Positions 1 through 5,494 of a stretch of 10,339 bases of DNA are shown here, piece by piece. The stretch is from JBFLXN01 sp040755715 [NCBI: Candidatus Edwardsbacteria bacterium] (GTDB taxonomy: Bacteria; Edwardsbacteria; AC1; JBFLXN01), in NCBI GenBank assembly GCA_040755715.1, contig JBFLXN010000097.1, positions 1 to 10,339 on the forward strand, written 5' to 3'. Numbering within the stretch: position 1 is the stretch's first letter; each line of letters begins with the position of its first letter. The notes under the pieces were generated by a model that ran no database searches, was not told the DNA's origin, and saw nothing but the letters and a program-made list of their open reading frames with translations. The position numbers and the translations under genes are program-made.

Positions 1-29
1 TTTACTCTGCGTTGCCATTTTATAAGCAT
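1..29 (-). CDS. N-terminus of a gene running off the left edge
   Basis: Only nine codons (MLIKWQRRV) lie inside the window. The start is supported by context rather than by length: an ATG at 29-27 is preceded by the ribosome-binding site GGAGG (35-39 on the plus strand) with 5-base spacing, and a near-perfect promoter lies upstream at 64-92. The protein cannot be identified from this fragment. A short Met-hydrophobic-Trp start is seen in some small heat-shock (Hsp20) proteins, but that is a weak guess. It follows the ATPase gene on the same strand but has its own promoter and an operator-like dyad, so it is probably regulated separately. Confidence 0.5.
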
Positions 30-36
30 ATTTACC

Positions 37-60
37 TCCAGAATATAAGTTTATTCTGGA
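37..60. promoter_or_regulatory. Operator-like perfect dyad over the start site of the left-edge gene
   Basis: TCCAGAATA (37-45) and TATTCTGGA (52-60) form a perfect 9-base inverted repeat with a 6-base spacer. It covers the expected transcription start (about 57) of the promoter at 64-92, and its distal arm overlaps the ribosome-binding site at 35-39. This position is typical of a repressor operator. Because the start site falls inside the proximal arm, an RNA hairpin is less likely than a protein-binding DNA site. The motif does not match CIRCE or any other operator I know. Confidence 0.55.
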
Positions 61-63
61 AGT

Positions 64-92
64 ATTATAACATTTTTCTATTAAAATGTCAA
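64..92 (-). promoter_or_regulatory. Consensus sigma70-type promoter for the left-edge gene
   Basis: Read on the minus strand, TTGACA (87-92) and TATAAT (64-69) are separated by exactly 17 bases, a perfect match to the housekeeping-promoter consensus. The predicted start is near 57, inside the dyad at 37-60. A consensus promoter combined with an overlapping dyad suggests strong expression held down by a repressor. Confidence 0.8.
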
Positions 93-130
93 CAAATATT
101 TTACCAAAATTTATGCCGTTTCATATAACT

Positions 131-985
131 TTAGAAAACTGGCTGTCTCTTACTAGTTTCCGTAGTTTCTTCAGACTTTAACCCCAAATCACCGATTACC
201 TCTTCAATCATCGCTTCATCAATGATGGATTTCTTCAGCATACAGCCTTCAAGAAGAGCATTATCACAAATAGTGTTAATCAATCTTGGTTTCCCATCAG
301 AGTAGAAATGGATAAATTCATAAGCGGATTCAGTAAAAAGGTCCTTATTACATCCAACCACAGTAAGCCGGTGTTTAATATATGCTTTGCTTGATTCACT
401 GGTTAGTGGTTCAAGTCTATGTCTCACAGCGATGCGCTCTCTTAAGGGAGGATCCAGAGCCAAACATTGTTCTAAATCGGGTAAGCCAAAGAGAAGAAAG
501 GTAATCAGCATAGAGCCAGACATTTCCATATTCAGGAGCCCCCGCAGTTCTTCCATAATTTCTTTTTTCTTCAGCATATTGGCTTCATCAATAATGACTA
601 CGGCTTTGCGTTCCTCGTTATAGATTTTCATCAATCGTTCATAGAGCTGACCCACCAAGGCAGCTCTGCTTTCGGCGGGTCTTTCTACACCGAGATGAGT
701 AGCAATCTTGTGAATCAACCAGCCCTCAGCAATATCTGAATGGACAATCACCAGAAGAGCGGTTTCATACTGGTCGTCAGGTAAAATTTCTAACATCCTT
801 CTACAGACCGTAGTCTTGCCCGTGCCAATATCACCCAGGATGACAGCTAATCCCTTCATCATTTCGGCGGCATGGGTCAGTTTCAAAATCGCCTTTGAGT
901 GCTGAGGACTGTCATAATAGAAACGATTGTCAGGGGCATTAGAAAAAGGTATCTCCGAAAGATGATAAAATTCTGTATAATCCAT
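131..985 (-). CDS. ExeA/TniB-like AAA+ ATPase
   Basis: A 284-residue P-loop ATPase. Visible motifs are Walker A GDIGTGKT (51-58), Walker B AVVIIDEA (128-135), a sensor-1-like LLFGLPDL (164-171), an arginine-finger-like LRERI (181-185) and a sensor-2-like GKPRLIN (231-237). The N-terminal FYHLSEIPFSNAPD and the YSDGKPRLIN region match the ExeA/GspA group, which also includes TniB-type transposition ATPases. Classical ExeA carries a membrane segment and a peptidoglycan-binding domain after the ATPase; here the chain stops after the ATPase core and I see no membrane segment, so it should be cytoplasmic. The start is supported by AGGAGA (991-996), 5 bases upstream. No secretin, pilus or transposase gene lies beside it, so its partner is unknown; roles in secretion or pilus assembly and in mobile elements are both open. 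Confidence 0.88.
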   Translation of the reverse strand: MDYTEFYHLSEIPFSNAPDNRFYYDSPQHSKAILKLTHAAEMMKGLAVILGDIGTGKTTVCRRMLEILPDDQYETALLVIVHSDIAEGWLIHKIATHLGVERPAESRAALVGQLYERLMKIYNEERKAVVIIDEANMLKKKEIMEELRGLLNMEMSGSMLITFLLFGLPDLEQCLALDPPLRERIAVRHRLEPLTSESSKAYIKHRLTVVGCNKDLFTESAYEFIHFYSDGKPRLINTICDNALLEGCMLKKSIIDEAMIEEVIGDLGLKSEETTETSKRQPVF

Positions 986-1100
986 TTTTTTCTCCTATTT
1001 ATGAATTACGGCGATGACAAACCTCTTAGCAACGAGAAGTTTATCTGTGTAATCAAGACATTATTCAAATTCCTATACTGCCTTGTAAACAAGATATTTA

Positions 1101-1173
1101 ACCACGGAAGCACGGAAAGGCAATGAAAAACTAGATTTTATTCTGTGTTTCTTGAATTCCGTGTTTCCGTGGT
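1101..1173. repeat. Inverted repeat of the ACCACGGAA type
   Basis: The left arm ACCACGGAAGCACGGAA (1101-1117) pairs with TTCCGTGTTTCCGTGGT (1157-1173) at 16 of 17 positions, with a 39-base centre. The left arm is itself a direct repeat, ACGGAA-GC-ACGGAA. I recall closely similar sequences as dispersed noncoding repeats in many environmental bacterial genomes. No transposase is present, so if mobile it is non-autonomous. Confidence 0.75.
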
Positions 1174-1222
1174 CCACCTTAGGCGGATTGAAATTTCGAT
1201 ACGGTTAAATAAAGATGGCACT

Positions 1223-1316
1223 GATTACAACGATTAGCTAAAAGATGTCAGCGATGGTAAAGGCCAATGACAGCGATGTTCTTATCACTGTAATCGGTAT
1301 TTTAATCGCCGTAATC
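1223..1316. repeat. Inverted repeat of the GATTA-N4-GATTA type
   Basis: GATTACAACGATTA (1223-1236) pairs with TAATCGCCGTAATC (1303-1316) at 12 of 14 positions. Each arm is a 5-base direct repeat separated by 4 bases. The right arm also pairs perfectly over 11 bases with 1005-1015, so the element may once have reached to about 1000, with the other repeat nested inside. Two similar stretches within the centre, at 1246-1256 and 1268-1278, share AGCGATG. Confidence 0.6.
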
Positions 1317-1352
1317 ATACCCTTATTTAAGTCACAAAGCACTATGCTTTAA

Positions 1353-1382
1353 AATATACTACAAATTATTTATTTTTTTCAA
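1353..1382 (-). promoter_or_regulatory. Possible promoter for the ATPase gene
   Basis: On the minus strand, TTGAAA (1377-1382) and TATATT (1353-1358) are 18 bases apart. It would give a leader of roughly 360 bases carrying the inverted repeats before the ATPase start at 985. A dyad AAAGCA/TGCTTT (1336-1350) sits just past the predicted start, reminiscent of the arrangement at 37-92. The region is very AT-rich, so a chance match is possible. Confidence 0.4.
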
Positions 1383-1416
1383 GTAAAATGTTTAATAATG
1401 TAAAATGTTTAATAAT
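1383..1416. repeat. Perfect 17-base tandem duplication
   Basis: GTAAAATGTTTAATAAT occurs twice in direct succession (1383-1399 and 1400-1416) with no mismatch. It lies immediately upstream of the possible -35 element at 1377-1382, in the position of an UP element or activator site for the minus-strand promoter. Confidence 0.9.
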
Positions 1417-1486
1417 ACCTACTCAGACAGATGGTTCTTCAGAGAACAGAAATATCGGAAGAGTTATCTGAATTCTCTAATAGGGT

Positions 1487-2398
1487 TCACACAGTTATCT
1501 CCTTAATGGCCAATTTTGTTAAATCTATTTCGCCTACACCTAACTCGGAGGCTAAACGAATATGCTCAATTTCTTCTCCTCTTTTGCCAAAGAATGTTGC
1601 CGCATAAGAATCAACAGAAACGGGATTAGTTCCTACTACGATTGTCTTTAATTCTTTAACCTTACCCGGGCCTTGCGGTCCATTTGTCAGAAGAATTCTG
1701 GTAGCGTCCAAAATAATCAGATTTGGCTTGATGGCCGTAGAAAAGTCAGCAATAGATTGAGACAATCCTAAGATATGAAAACTATTCATTGACCAGTTTA
1801 TACCCATGAGATTCTTTAAGGAAAGGGTCAGTTCCGTGCTGGCGTGAGTTTTAGCAATGGGCATATTGATAAAGACATCAGCGTCTAAGACACTGTTTAG
1901 AACCAGGGATGATTTCATTAGTTTACCTTTAGGAATCTCTATCTTTTGATAATCTCTTTTCTTGTTTCCGGGAAAAACTTTTGCTCCGGCTTTTTCAGCC
2001 GCTTCTTTTAGGCCGTTTCTTTGGAAGGCGATTTCTGGATTGTCACAGGTGTGGTCCCAGATTTCTACGCTTCTGGCACCGGCATTGAGGCAGATTCTGA
2101 CCATTGCCGCTAGGAGTTCCGGGTTTGTAGTAGCGGCCTGTTCTGGTCTTCTCGCCCAAGCGGCATTGGGTTTGATTACTACCCGGCTATCCTTTTTCAC
2201 AAATTTTTCTATTCCTCCAAAGGATGAAATGGCGGACCTTAAAGTCTGCTCCGGAGAGTCGCCTCTGGCCACGAGAAGGTCTATTCTCTCCTGGGGGATA
2301 AGAAACTTCTGGGAAACATCACTGAATAAGCTCTTACTGCTAACCAGAACTCCGATACCTAAGACTTGCTGTAGAAATTCTCGCCGGGAAATTCTCAT
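1487..2398 (-). CDS. Tat-exported DUF362 family protein
   Basis: A 303-residue protein of the DUF362 family, whose biochemical role is unsettled. The N-terminus has a twin-arginine signal, SRREFL at residues 4-9, followed by a hydrophobic stretch (11-21), indicating export of a folded protein. Family-like segments follow: VVIKPNAAW (73-81), EIWDHTCDNPE (112-122), DVFINMPIAKTHASTELTLS (174-193), KNLMGIN (195-201) and TIVVGTNPVSVDSYAATF (252-269). There is no C-terminal ferredoxin module and no cluster of cysteines, unlike DUF362 proteins fused to 4Fe-4S domains. The frame stays open to an ATG at 2449, but I chose 2398 because it places the Tat motif correctly and because a promoter lies within the upstream extension, giving an apparently leaderless start. 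It stops with TGA. Confidence 0.85.
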   Translation of the reverse strand: MRISRREFLQQVLGIGVLVSSKSLFSDVSQKFLIPQERIDLLVARGDSPEQTLRSAISSFGGIEKFVKKDSRVVIKPNAAWARRPEQAATTNPELLAAMVRICLNAGARSVEIWDHTCDNPEIAFQRNGLKEAAEKAGAKVFPGNKKRDYQKIEIPKGKLMKSSLVLNSVLDADVFINMPIAKTHASTELTLSLKNLMGINWSMNSFHILGLSQSIADFSTAIKPNLIILDATRILLTNGPQGPGKVKELKTIVVGTNPVSVDSYAATFFGKRGEEIEHIRLASELGVGEIDLTKLAIKEITV

Positions 2399-2405
2399 CA
2401 ATAAT

Positions 2406-2434
2406 AGTATAACAAAAATTGGCTGTAGAAGCAA
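2406..2434 (-). promoter_or_regulatory. Promoter giving a leaderless DUF362 mRNA
   Basis: On the minus strand, TTGCTT (2429-2434, a weak -35) and TATACT (2406-2411, a good -10) are 17 bases apart. Only 7 bases separate the -10 from the ATG at 2398, so transcription would begin at or one base before the start codon. No Shine-Dalgarno sequence precedes the ATG, which fits leaderless translation. Confidence 0.55.
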
Positions 2435-2468
2435 TAAAAAATAGAGCATTACAAAAGAGCCAATAAAA

Positions 2469-2508
2469 ATTGCCCTCTGAAATTAAGAAATTATTTTCAA
2501 AGGGCAAT
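2469..2508 (-). terminator. Intrinsic terminator after the barrel protein gene
   Basis: ATTGCCCTCTGAAA (2469-2482) pairs with TTTCAAAGGGCAAT (2495-2508) at 13 of 14 positions around a 12-base loop. On the minus strand the stem is followed at once by TTTTTATTGG, a usable T-run. It lies 36 bases past the stop of the barrel gene and separates that unit from the DUF362 gene, which has its own promoter. Confidence 0.8.
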
Positions 2509-2513
2509 CTTGT

Positions 2514-2529
2514 TGCAAAAAGTTTTGCA
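2514..2529. repeat. Short perfect palindrome before the terminator
   Basis: TGCAAAA (2514-2520) and TTTTGCA (2523-2529) form a perfect dyad with a 2-base spacer. It lies between the stop codon of the barrel gene and the terminator at 2469-2508. It may add a second 3'-end hairpin; no protein site is recognised. Confidence 0.5.
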
Positions 2530-2544
2530 GTGCTGGCAGGGGCA

Positions 2545-3594
2545 CTACTTCAAAAGGTCAAAGGCTAAGATACCGACTAAGGAGAAATAGTTGTTGTAAT
2601 ATTTCCACCCTTTCTCATTCCAGTAGGGAAGGTAGTGGTTAAAACCTGCTTCCACACCAAGATGAATTGGCGTTTTAGGAATCTGATATTCTATATTAGC
2701 CACGGGTTTAAGGGCTAAGAAGAGGTGGGGATATTTTTTAGTAGCCATTTTTGAGAATAGACATCCGCTTCCCAAACCAAGTGTCGTTGCGAAATTGTAC
2801 GCCTTGAAAATTATGTAACCTATCTTCATGCCAACAAGTGTCTCTGTAATCTGTCCCTCATCTACTATATCCACCACATACAGGTTTTCTTTCAGAGGAC
2901 TGTAGAAGTGGTAGTCCAGAAAAAAGCCCAAGAGTTTTCTTGTGGAAAGTTGATACTCGTATCTCACTCCGCTTTGGGGAGAGGGTTCTCCTTTATTAGG
3001 GAAATAGACCGGTCCAAAATGAACGCCAACTACCCGATACCCCACCGAGATTTTTTTTCTTTCCTCCGTCTGTTTCAAGAGTTCAAGAGATAGAGCCCCC
3101 ACCGCGGAGAAATTGTCAGTCGGCTGTGTATATTTAAAAGAATGAGTATATCGGGCTTCTAAGGTGAGGTAAATATTTGTCTGAGGTAGATAGTATTCAA
3201 AACCGAGAACTGGTCTTACGGTGAAAAAGCCCTTATCTTTTGGCAGACGGTGGTTGTTGTTCCAATAGTAATAATGTTCACTATAATCAGAAATTAAGGT
3301 GCCTGCATCAGCGCCGATTCTCGTAGTGAGATTATAAGTCTTCCACCGATAGGCTGCTCTTGCTGTAATGAGATGTTCCACAAAGTCGCTGGACACATCA
3401 TGGCAGTCATAGATTATGCCGATTAGTCCTTTTTCTCCGAGAGGAAGTTCCAGTCTAATTCCAAACAGGCTGCATTTGCTGGGAGGAAATCTCTCGCCGG
3501 CGTGGACTCCTAAAAGAGGGGAGTTAGCGTAAGATTTATTAAAAGCGAAGAAAAGAATCGCCACCACCACGAAGAAATTATAGTATCGCAACAT
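2545..3594 (-). CDS. Secreted, internally duplicated beta-barrel-like protein
   Basis: A 349-residue protein with a Sec signal peptide (hydrophobic 7-18, likely cleavage after SYA at 21-23). The rest alternates short aromatic and hydrophobic strands with polar turns, as in outer-membrane barrels. It is built of two related halves, roughly 27-174 and 183-349. KTYNLTTRIGADAGTLIS (85-102) aligns with KAYNFATTLGLGSGCLFS (264-281); RPVLGFEYYLP (127-137) aligns with KPVANIEYQIP (296-306); ALSLELLK (167-174) aligns with ILAFDLLK at the C-terminus. The final Lys means it lacks the usual C-terminal aromatic signal of many outer-membrane proteins, so location is inferred. GGAG within GGAGAG upstream gives a good ribosome-binding site. 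It lies 77 bases downstream of the lipoprotein gene and is probably co-transcribed with it. No specific family is recognised. Confidence 0.75.
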   Translation of the reverse strand: MLRYYNFFVVVAILFFAFNKSYANSPLLGVHAGERFPPSKCSLFGIRLELPLGEKGLIGIIYDCHDVSSDFVEHLITARAAYRWKTYNLTTRIGADAGTLISDYSEHYYYWNNNHRLPKDKGFFTVRPVLGFEYYLPQTNIYLTLEARYTHSFKYTQPTDNFSAVGALSLELLKQTEERKKISVGYRVVGVHFGPVYFPNKGEPSPQSGVRYEYQLSTRKLLGFFLDYHFYSPLKENLYVVDIVDEGQITETLVGMKIGYIIFKAYNFATTLGLGSGCLFSKMATKKYPHLFLALKPVANIEYQIPKTPIHLGVEAGFNHYLPYWNEKGWKYYNNYFSLVGILAFDLLK

Positions 3595-3615
3595 TTCTTC
3601 TCTCCTTTTTTATTT

Positions 3616-3650
3616 TGGAGTGGCTTATCCCGCAATTGTAAGCCACTCCA
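3616..3650. other. Strong hairpin between lipoprotein and barrel genes
   Basis: TGGAGTGGCTT (3616-3626) and AAGCCACTCCA (3640-3650) form a perfect 11-base stem with a 13-base loop. In the direction of transcription (minus) it is followed by an A-rich, not T-rich, stretch and then by the ribosome-binding site of the barrel gene, so it is not a standard intrinsic terminator. It could be an RNA-processing or stability element that sets the relative levels of the two proteins. Confidence 0.65.
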
Positions 3651-3671
3651 CTGATAATCCAGCTTCTGATT

Positions 3672-5036
3672 CTAAAACCACGGAACAAAAACATAGATTT
3701 GAGCACCACCAGTAGTGCCTTTCCATCCGGAATAGGGTAGAGGAGGGAAAGGAATATCTTCTATCTGGTCATCACTATCTCCAAACCAGCCGCTGTCTCT
3801 CTCCCTAATTTTAATACTACATAAATAATAGTAAGCTGTGAAAATAGATTCGGAATATATTTGTTGCCCTGGCCACGCAAAGTCATATTCTACCTGTTCA
3901 TCATCTACTCCGGGGAAATCAGTATCGGTCTGGGGATTTACAACTCTAGTATAAATCTCTGGGGTACTTTTCCACCACGGTTCACAGTCATTGTACAAGA
4001 TAAATTTTTGTACATAAATGACATAATAAGCAGGGGGACCACCGCCTCCTCCTCCACCACCCCCTCCACCTCCTCCGTCTCCATTAGGCACATAATCAAT
4101 TTGGGTCATGCATATTACTATTACAGGAAAAGATGGTGGAGAAGAAGAAGTGAGTGGGATTTGGTTACCGCTGGCATCATAGCCGTATATTATCGGAATC
4201 TGAGCGTCATCACCAGCAAGAGCGTATGTTACTATGGGTGGGGTTTCATCTAACGGAACACACCCATGCGGAAGAAAAAGCCGAAGTGCATACTCTGGAT
4301 ACTTAGCAATAATACTTTCGGTTTCCAGAATCTTCACTTGCACTACCGGATCAGGAATTGGCAAAGGCTTAACCACGCTTAGAAACGATGAAAGATTGAC
4401 TACGCCCGGCGTGGAAGAACTAGCGAACAAGTCTCTGAGGGTGGGAGCTATGGCTGCGGGAGACGCATGGTAAGCAACAACTCTTCCAAGATTTGAAGCC
4501 AAAGTTTTAAGGTCAGTATTAGCTGCCTCCGAGCTGACTGGGAAAGGTGTTCCAGGGGACCACCACTCACTCGCTACTGAAACAATAATGAAACTCTTTG
4601 GGGCACCACGCAGCCTAACTCTGATTTCATTCTGATCTACTGGCAATTGTACCTGTTTCTCGACCACAGCAACTTGTTGGTTGAATTCATTTTCCTTGAC
4701 GATTTCGTGGTCATTAAGGAAAATGCTTGCTGCAGAGACTCTATTTTCGCCTAAAGAATCGCCATTTTGAACCCTAAAGGTACAAGAAGCTCCAGTCCAT
4801 CCCCAAAAGGTAGCGGTATAAACATTAGGAGTACCAGTAGTTCTAAAGTAGATTCTTGGACCGAAAAGACACACAGTCTGTTCCGAGGGATTTGAAGGGG
4901 AAAGCCTCGTAGTGGCGCCGTTCTGAGGAAGGGCTTCTTCTTTATTGACACTCGTTGGCTGTTTTTTCCCGCAACCGATTAGCAGTAGCATTGTCGCACT
5001 CAATGCTACAAGTAGTGTTAGAGAACCTCTTTTCAT
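3672..5036 (-). CDS. Lipoprotein with N-terminal beta-sandwich and 13-glycine linker
   Basis: A 454-residue lipoprotein. The lipobox LIGC ends at Cys22 and is followed by GKKQ, so it should be lipid-anchored in the envelope. Residues 55-155 (C-LFGPRIYFRTTGTPNVYT to APKSFIIVSV) resemble a beta-sandwich motif I recall at the N-terminus of many secreted bacterial proteins, where an IFLNDHEIV-like strand precedes NEIRVRLRG. Residues 245-312 form a middle region with PIIYGYDASGNQI (281-293). A run of 13 glycines (321-333) then links to a C-terminal domain with YNDCEPWWKSTPEIY (348-362) and IKIRERDSGWFGDSDD (408-423), an acidic pattern suggestive of metal-binding beta-sandwiches and loosely of DUF3103. 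The C-terminal assignment is weak. The start is set by AAGGAG (5045-5050), 8 bases upstream. It is the first main gene of a unit with the barrel protein. Confidence 0.82.
   Translation of the reverse strand: MKRGSLTLLVALSATMLLLIGCGKKQPTSVNKEEALPQNGATTRLSPSNPSEQTVCLFGPRIYFRTTGTPNVYTATFWGWTGASCTFRVQNGDSLGENRVSAASIFLNDHEIVKENEFNQQVAVVEKQVQLPVDQNEIRVRLRGAPKSFIIVSVASEWWSPGTPFPVSSEAANTDLKTLASNLGRVVAYHASPAAIAPTLRDLFASSSTPGVVNLSSFLSVVKPLPIPDPVVQVKILETESIIAKYPEYALRLFLPHGCVPLDETPPIVTYALAGDDAQIPIIYGYDASGNQIPLTSSSPPSFPVIVICMTQIDYVPNGDGGGGGGGGGGGGGPPAYYVIYVQKFILYNDCEPWWKSTPEIYTRVVNPQTDTDFPGVDDEQVEYDFAWPGQQIYSESIFTAYYYLCSIKIRERDSGWFGDSDDQIEDIPFPPLPYSGWKGTTGGAQIYVFVPWF
4038..4076 (-). repeat. GGN-codon run encoding 13 glycines
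   Basis: Thirteen consecutive GGN codons encode the linker of the lipoprotein. Codon third positions are mixed, so it is an imperfect microsatellite and less prone to slippage than a pure repeat. Gain or loss of triplets would only change linker length. Confidence 0.95.
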
Positions 5037-5087
5037 TTTTGCTTCTCCTTTTCAAAAAGTTTTTTCAATTTAGGTTTCAAGTTACAA

Positions 5088-5160
5088 ACCCTGGCTATTT
5101 CTACTGCCCCGCCAGCCTGCCCGTGCGCTCCGCTTGCCAGCCCAACGGCCAGGGTGGGGC
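5088..5160. repeat. GC-rich imperfect inverted repeat in the leader
   Basis: ACCCTGGC (5088-5095) pairs with GCCAGGGT (5148-5155), and GCCCC near 5106 pairs with GGGGC (5156-5160). The interior, rich in CCAGCC and TTGCCAGCC, is far more GC-rich than the neighbouring genes. It resembles GC-rich palindromic repeats that I recall from environmental genomes. Confidence 0.5.
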
Positions 5161-5220
5161 GAACTGAAGAGGTTCTCTTATCCTCGGGGGATAAAGGTAC
5201 CACGAAGACCTGAAAAAATA

Positions 5221-5304
5221 AACGCTACCACTTCTTGAACCGCCGACCTGTCTGGCCCGACTTTGTCGGGATTTGCGGCGGAAATCCTTCCTTACGGTAG
5301 CGTT
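5221..5304. repeat. Three nested perfect stems
   Basis: AACGCTACC (5221-5229) pairs with GGTAGCGTT (5296-5304); inside it CCGCCG (5240-5245) pairs with CGGCGG (5276-5281); inside that CCCGAC (5256-5261) pairs with GTCGGG (5265-5270) around a TTT loop. All three stems are perfect and concentric, so the sequence can form one long interrupted hairpin on either strand. It is either a palindromic repeat or the core of a structured leader RNA. Confidence 0.75.
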
Positions 5305-5317
5305 GAATCCAATGGAA

Positions 5318-5347
5318 CTAAGAGAGAGAGTTACTACAATTCTTCAT
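5318..5347 (-). CDS. Possible 9-codon leader ORF
   Basis: ATG at 5347-5345 opens a frame encoding MKNCSNSLS, closed by TAG at 5320-5318. AGGAGG stands 11 bases upstream of the ATG, a strong ribosome-binding sequence at a somewhat long distance. It lies about 30 bases past the predicted transcription start and just before the nested stems at 5221-5304, the layout of a leader peptide that couples ribosome movement to downstream folding. The peptide has no run of a single amino acid that would name a signal. A short ORF may also arise by chance. Confidence 0.3.
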   Translation of the reverse strand: MKNCSNSLS

Positions 5348-5382
5348 TTTTGAAAATTCCTCCTCTCTTTGAAACTTGTTTT

Positions 5383-5412
5383 ATTTTACCATAAAATTTG
5401 TTCTGTTGTCAA
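5383..5412 (-). promoter_or_regulatory. Promoter of the lipoprotein-barrel unit
   Basis: On the minus strand TTGACA (5407-5412) and TAAAAT (5383-5388) are 18 bases apart. A perfect 12-base palindrome AAAATGCATTTT (5417-5428) lies just upstream of the -35, and a second TTGACA occurs at 5437-5442 without a matching -10. The predicted start is near 5376. Confidence 0.7.
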
Positions 5413-5494
5413 TAGAAAAATGCATTTTGGGGGGAATGTCAAGAGAACATTGAGATGAAATTTTTCTTGATGGCATAGGAAATTATATAGAATC

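Larger units (their letters stand above)
986..1486. other. 500-base intergenic region rich in inverted repeats
   Basis: No credible gene lies here between the DUF362 and ATPase genes. It holds a 17-base-arm inverted repeat (1101-1173), a second inverted-repeat element (1223-1316), a third arm ATTACGGCGAT (1005-1015) that matches ATCGCCGTAAT (1305-1315) in reverse, a short dyad AAAGCA/TGCTTT (1336-1350), a perfect 17-base tandem duplication (1383-1416) and a possible minus-strand promoter (1353-1382). I find no terminator with a T-run after the DUF362 stop; GTTCT/AGAAC (1434-1447) is a short hairpin without a T-run. Confidence 0.7.
5051..5317 (-). other. Long structured 5' leader of the lipoprotein mRNA
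   Basis: About 340 bases separate the predicted start (near 5376) from the lipoprotein ATG. In order on the minus-strand transcript the leader holds the nested stems at 5221-5304, a hairpin TTATCC/GGATAA (5178-5183 with 5189-5194) inside weaker outer pairings, and a GC-rich dyad at 5088-5155. It matches no riboswitch class I could recognise. Parts may simply be inserted repeats, because they are much more GC-rich than the neighbouring genes. Confidence 0.45.

Noticed and set aside
1962-2444. 160-codon plus-strand open frame opposite the DUF362 gene
   Set aside because: It is antisense to a well-supported Tat protein, has no ribosome-binding site and reads as low-complexity hydrophobic sequence.
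2399-2449. Upstream ATG adding 17 residues to the DUF362 protein
   Set aside because: It has no ribosome-binding site, displaces the twin-arginine motif from the N-terminus, and overlaps a good -10 element.
3616-3650. Intrinsic terminator between the lipoprotein and barrel genes
   Set aside because: The stem is strong, but the T-run lies on the wrong side for minus-strand transcription.
5178-5215. T-box-like GTGGTACC on the minus strand of the leader
   Set aside because: The wider T-box consensus and a stem I with specifier loop are missing, and the downstream gene is a lipoprotein, not an aminoacyl-tRNA synthetase or amino-acid gene.
5221-5304. c-di-GMP or cobalamin riboswitch
   Set aside because: Fragments such as GCAAA and GCCAGACAGG hint at these classes, but the conserved cores and helix order do not fit.
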